Assembly (NCBI RefSeq): GCF_964199755.1
Contig: NC_133907.1
Span: 2,733,001 to 2,797,000, forward strand
DNA from: Larus michahellis
Taxonomy: Eukaryota; Chordata; Aves; Charadriiformes; Laridae
Reading direction: 5' to 3'
DNA length: 64,000 nucleotides
Of the stretch, positions 60,870-64,000 are shown piece by piece; position 1 is the first letter of the stretch; each line of letters starts with the position of its first letter. The position numbers were made by a program, and so were the translations under genes. The notes beneath the pieces are model-generated. The model worked only from the letters and a program-made list of their open reading frames with translations. It ran no database searches and was not told the origin of the DNA.

Positions 60870-63800
60870 CTATGCCGGGCCGGGAGCAACTGAGGGATTC
60901 ATTAGAAGATAAATCCTCGCCGATCCATATGGATCCTCTCTCATGCCCCATCTATACAGGGCAGATGCTGCTGTGTGCTTCTATTTGCTATCAGTCCTGC
61001 AAAAAATAAAGAAAAAAAAAAAAAAAGATGATGTAGAGAAAAAAAGCCCTTAGGCCACTGGTGCGCTATGTGAGAAGCAAACATCGTGTATGCTAATTGG
61101 CTTTAGGTACTTACAGCAAGATTGAGACTTGTAACGTTGCCACAGATTGTTGGAAATTCCTCCGATAAGCTGACAGATGAATGTGTCTCTCTCATGGAGA
61201 GGTGAGAGAGCAGCAAAATACTTCCAAGAGCACAGGCAAGCGAAGCAGAGATATTTCAGGCATGTCAACACGCCGGGGCGGTGAGAACGCTGACCACTCG
61301 CTGTGGGAAGGATGGGGGGAGAGAGGGAAGAGCAGGGGGGGAAAGCAGCGGGCAGGCACCAAACGCCGATCTGCTGGCCACGTCCTGCCACCCGCACACC
61401 GAGAAGCAGCTTTTTGTACGAAGAGCTCCATCCATTTGAGTTAGTGCTGGTGAAGCAAGGTGGGAGCGAGCAGGAATAACTCTGCCGGGATCTGGCCCAT
61501 GGCGTTCCGTACGCAGGAGCGCGGCCAGGAAAGAGGCAAGCTGAGATTAATGTCCCAGCAAAGCTTATTGTTGGGGCCTCCTTAAGCCATAAACCATGTT
61601 TGTTTGTTCATTTGGCTGGGGTTTTGGTGGGGTTTTTTTTTTAAAAGTTTGAGAATTAATCTTGTCCATTAGCATGGACGTGGTTCGTCTCCCCTGGGTC
61701 CCCAGCCCCGTGGTTTGGGGGATGCTGAGGAGCTCCCTGGGCGCTGAGCCTGGCAGGGGGGCACCAGGCAAGGCAGAGCCGCGCCGAGGCTTCCCCAGCA
61801 GCACCCACCCTCCAGCCCAAACCTCCACCTCCCCTCCACGCTGGGAAAAAATGAGGAGAAATGCCTTGAGACACGTCGTGCACCAGAGGCTCGCACAGCT
61901 GGCGCAAAGGCCGGCGCTGTGCCGCAGGAACACTCTGTCCTGAAAAAACGCTGGACCCCGCAGGACACTCAGTCTGTTCCAAACACTGGGAACAAATCCT
62001 GCAGGAGCACAAAGTCGGTGTCACACAGACGGGGGGCCTGGCCGGGCGCCCGTACCACCACGCTGCTCCAGCTGCCCCAGCGGCTCTTGGGCCTCCCTCC
62101 ACCTGCAAAGAGACCGCGAGTCGCTTCTGGTGGTTGAGATGGCAGTTGCTATTCCAGACTTTTTGCATGGTATTTGGGGTCTTTGCTGCAGCTTTTAGTT
62201 TGGCTCATTCGGTATGTCCCAGTAGTGTCACCTCCCAGCCATCAGCCGTGCCCGATGCTGTCTGTGGCTCCCTCCTCCCCATCCATACCGGAGTTTCGGA
62301 AGCAACGGGTATTGCCCAGGTCAAACAACGTTGCTTCTTCTCTCCATCTACATTAACACATTTGCACGAGTGAATTCCTACCAGTTTTGGGTGTCCAAGG
62401 AGCAGAAATGGTCCTGCGGCATTTTACTGAGGCCCAGTCTCTAGATCTGGGTTCAGCTCCTCATCCTCTGAGAAAATTCTGCATCTGACCTTGAGCAAGG
62501 TCATTTTCTACTTCTGTGCCTCAGTTACTCCATCAATAAAATGAATAAAATGGGCTTAATAGCCCTTCCTTTCTCCAAATTTAAGTTTTCCTCACCGTGT
62601 ATGGCTCTCTGTCTCTTGCCCGTATCTGTGCACTGTGGATCCGATGGGATTCTTAATCTAATGAGCACGGGAGAGCCTATTATTATAACCCTCATGCCGT
62701 AGCCCCGTCTTTATCTCCGTCTGCTGTTTGCTGTGGGAAATATCTCAGCTTTCTCTTTTCAACTGCCGTTAGCAATCGCGGCGGCTGCGGCGCAGGACCC
62801 GGGGATTCTCAGCTGAAGTCTAAACGCGGTTGACAACTGTATGAATCTTATGGCCCGTGTAAGTAGCTAATGCAAATATCAACATTGTAGTGAGAAACAC
62901 TCAGAAGCAGTAAGTGACGGATAGAAAAGTGATTATACGGACTTTATGTTGGAAAGTAAATATTTACTCTCCAGCATTGACAGATGCCTCAAGCACCATA
63001 GATCTAAAAAAGGCATTGATTCCCTCTCCTCCAGCCTCTCTTATCTCCTCCCTATGAAAATATCTGGCAAATAGTACATCATCGGCTTCCTCCACAGCCC
63101 AAGTGCCCCAGAGCAGCCGCTCAGGTAATTTGTTTGGTATCCAACAGCGCCATAGTTAATAGCCACGCTCCTGGTATCGCGGGGAGGGGACTCTGTAGCC
63201 TCCTGAAAGGCAGTTCATCCAGGGATGCTCCTGCTTGGCCAACGCAGAGCTCTGGCTGTGGGCCAGCTCCTGCCCCACTCGACATCCACCCATGCATTAA
63301 AAAGGAGGGGGGGGGGGAAAAAGCTTTGATTGGCAAGAAATTTTATCCCTTGAAGAAGAAGGAGAAAAGAAAAGGACCTGGGAAATGCGCCGGTGCTCTT
63401 TAAGAGCAGTCGCGCGCTGGCGGCCGTGGCTCCCCGTGCCGCGCTCCTCTTTGCCCTCCTGGAATTGCCTTGAAATAACTTAAATGAAGTTGAGCCGCTG
63501 GGAGGCTGTCAGGTTTGTAGGACCTCCTTGGCGATCAATTTAACCTCCTGGAATCTTTCTTTTTTTTTCCTGCTGCCTGAAGTTGCTGAGTCAGTGATGG
63601 TTGTCCGGGGGCTGCCGGCAAAGCCGGTCCCCATCCCGCTTCCCCACGGAGCCACCCGGGGACTTCTCTCCCACGCAGAACCGCCGGCGGATAAAGCACC
63701 TCGCGCTGTCCCTCTGCCTCGCTATTTTTGGAAGAGGCACTTGCAGAGGCTCTGCTTTAAAATGACCCGTGTGTGACCACGCTGTCATCAGCCCGGGGGG

Positions 63801-64000
63801 TGGGACACCCTTTGGGGGCAGCTGTGGCTGCGTACACCCAGTGTGAACCATCTCCAGCCTTCCCGCTCCGCTCCAGGGGCCGGGAATGCTTCAGCATCCC
63901 AAAGGGCTCTCCCTGCCCCTTGAGTGGAGCAGCAGTTTTAGCCTCCCATTGACTCTAAAGGAGTTTTAGCATCTAAAATAGAGAAACCCCCTGTTCTCCC
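60870..64000. other. Intergenic; no gene recognised
   Basis: This is unique sequence with a poly-A run at about 61008-61026 and a G-run near 63308. 62.63-63.06 kb is AT-rich and motif-dense. A CpG-rich patch lies near 63.40-63.44 kb. I looked for the muscle microRNAs miR-1 and miR-133a, which lie on this side of GATA5 in mammals, and did not find them in the window. Confidence 0.5.
62860..62975. promoter_or_regulatory. Candidate enhancer with POU octamer and FOX palindrome
   Basis: A perfect octamer ATGCAAAT lies at 62870-62877. The perfect 12-bp palindrome GTAAATATTTAC lies at 62956-62967 and reads as a FOX-type GTAAATA site on both strands. TTTATG lies just before it near 62943-62948. The block is AT-rich and repeat-free. 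FOX plus POU motifs suit an early endoderm enhancer, by inference. Confidence 0.35.

Noticed and set aside
59876..60889. Open frames of 200-337 codons rich in Gly, Pro and Arg on both strands
   Set aside because: They are artefacts of the 40-42-bp C-rich minisatellite.
18900..64000. Muscle microRNAs miR-1 and miR-133a expected upstream of GATA5
   Set aside because: Neither mature sequence nor its complement was found by eye in either orientation, so they are probably outside the window. A BLAST of the mature sequences would settle it.

Overview
The window is animal genomic DNA, and everything recognisable points to a bird. Two 5'-truncated CR1 LINE fragments carry the avian 3'-end signature (a short octamer-type ending, ATTCTGTG/CACAGAAT), interspersed repeats are otherwise scarce, introns are short, and the one gene is a vertebrate GATA factor with split coding exons. 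Nothing prokaryotic, viral or plasmid-like was seen.

Gene: one protein-coding gene, GATA5, is present complete on the minus strand. Six coding exons (2680-2835, 3891-4015, 4629-4716, 5806-5931, 11222-11388, 13439-13958) join in frame with GT-AG boundaries. They give 1182 nt, a 393-residue protein with the GATA4/5/6 N-terminal activation region, two C-X2-C-X17-C-X2-C zinc fingers, a basic tail and the C-terminal ending WCALALA. The 3' UTR runs left to a polyadenylation signal at 2268-2273. At the 5' side, exon 2 begins in the 5' UTR at 14035. It is preceded by a large CpG island (about 13.3-18.9 kb) with two good candidate donors for a noncoding first exon (exon ends at 14787 and 15217).

Layout: 1-2.2 kb is intergenic sequence downstream of GATA5. 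2.2-15.3 kb is GATA5. 15.3-18.9 kb is CpG-rich upstream sequence. 18.9-64 kb is about 45 kb with no recognisable gene. This last part holds one longer CR1 fragment (52.4-53.0 kb), several minisatellites and microsatellites (34.3, 38.7, 39.7, 47.0, 49.7 and 60.1 kb), and many AT-rich, repeat-free blocks with closely packed transcription-factor motifs. In mammals the interval upstream of GATA5 leads to the MIR1-1/MIR133A2 locus. I searched by eye for those microRNAs and did not find them, so they probably lie beyond the right edge.

Interpretation: this looks like the regulatory domain of a heart and endoderm transcription factor. The best regulatory candidate is a T-box inverted pair flanked on both sides by GATA motifs at about 56.15-56.24 kb. 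Others are a six-copy TTTATG/CATAAA (CDX/posterior-HOX-like) cluster at 42.7-43.1 kb that shares a 14-mer with a block at 49.25 kb, an identical tandem GATA 10-mer in intron 2 and at 30.4 kb, and a POU plus FOX module at 62.9 kb. These are motif-based inferences. I found no evidence for a wholly new gene system.
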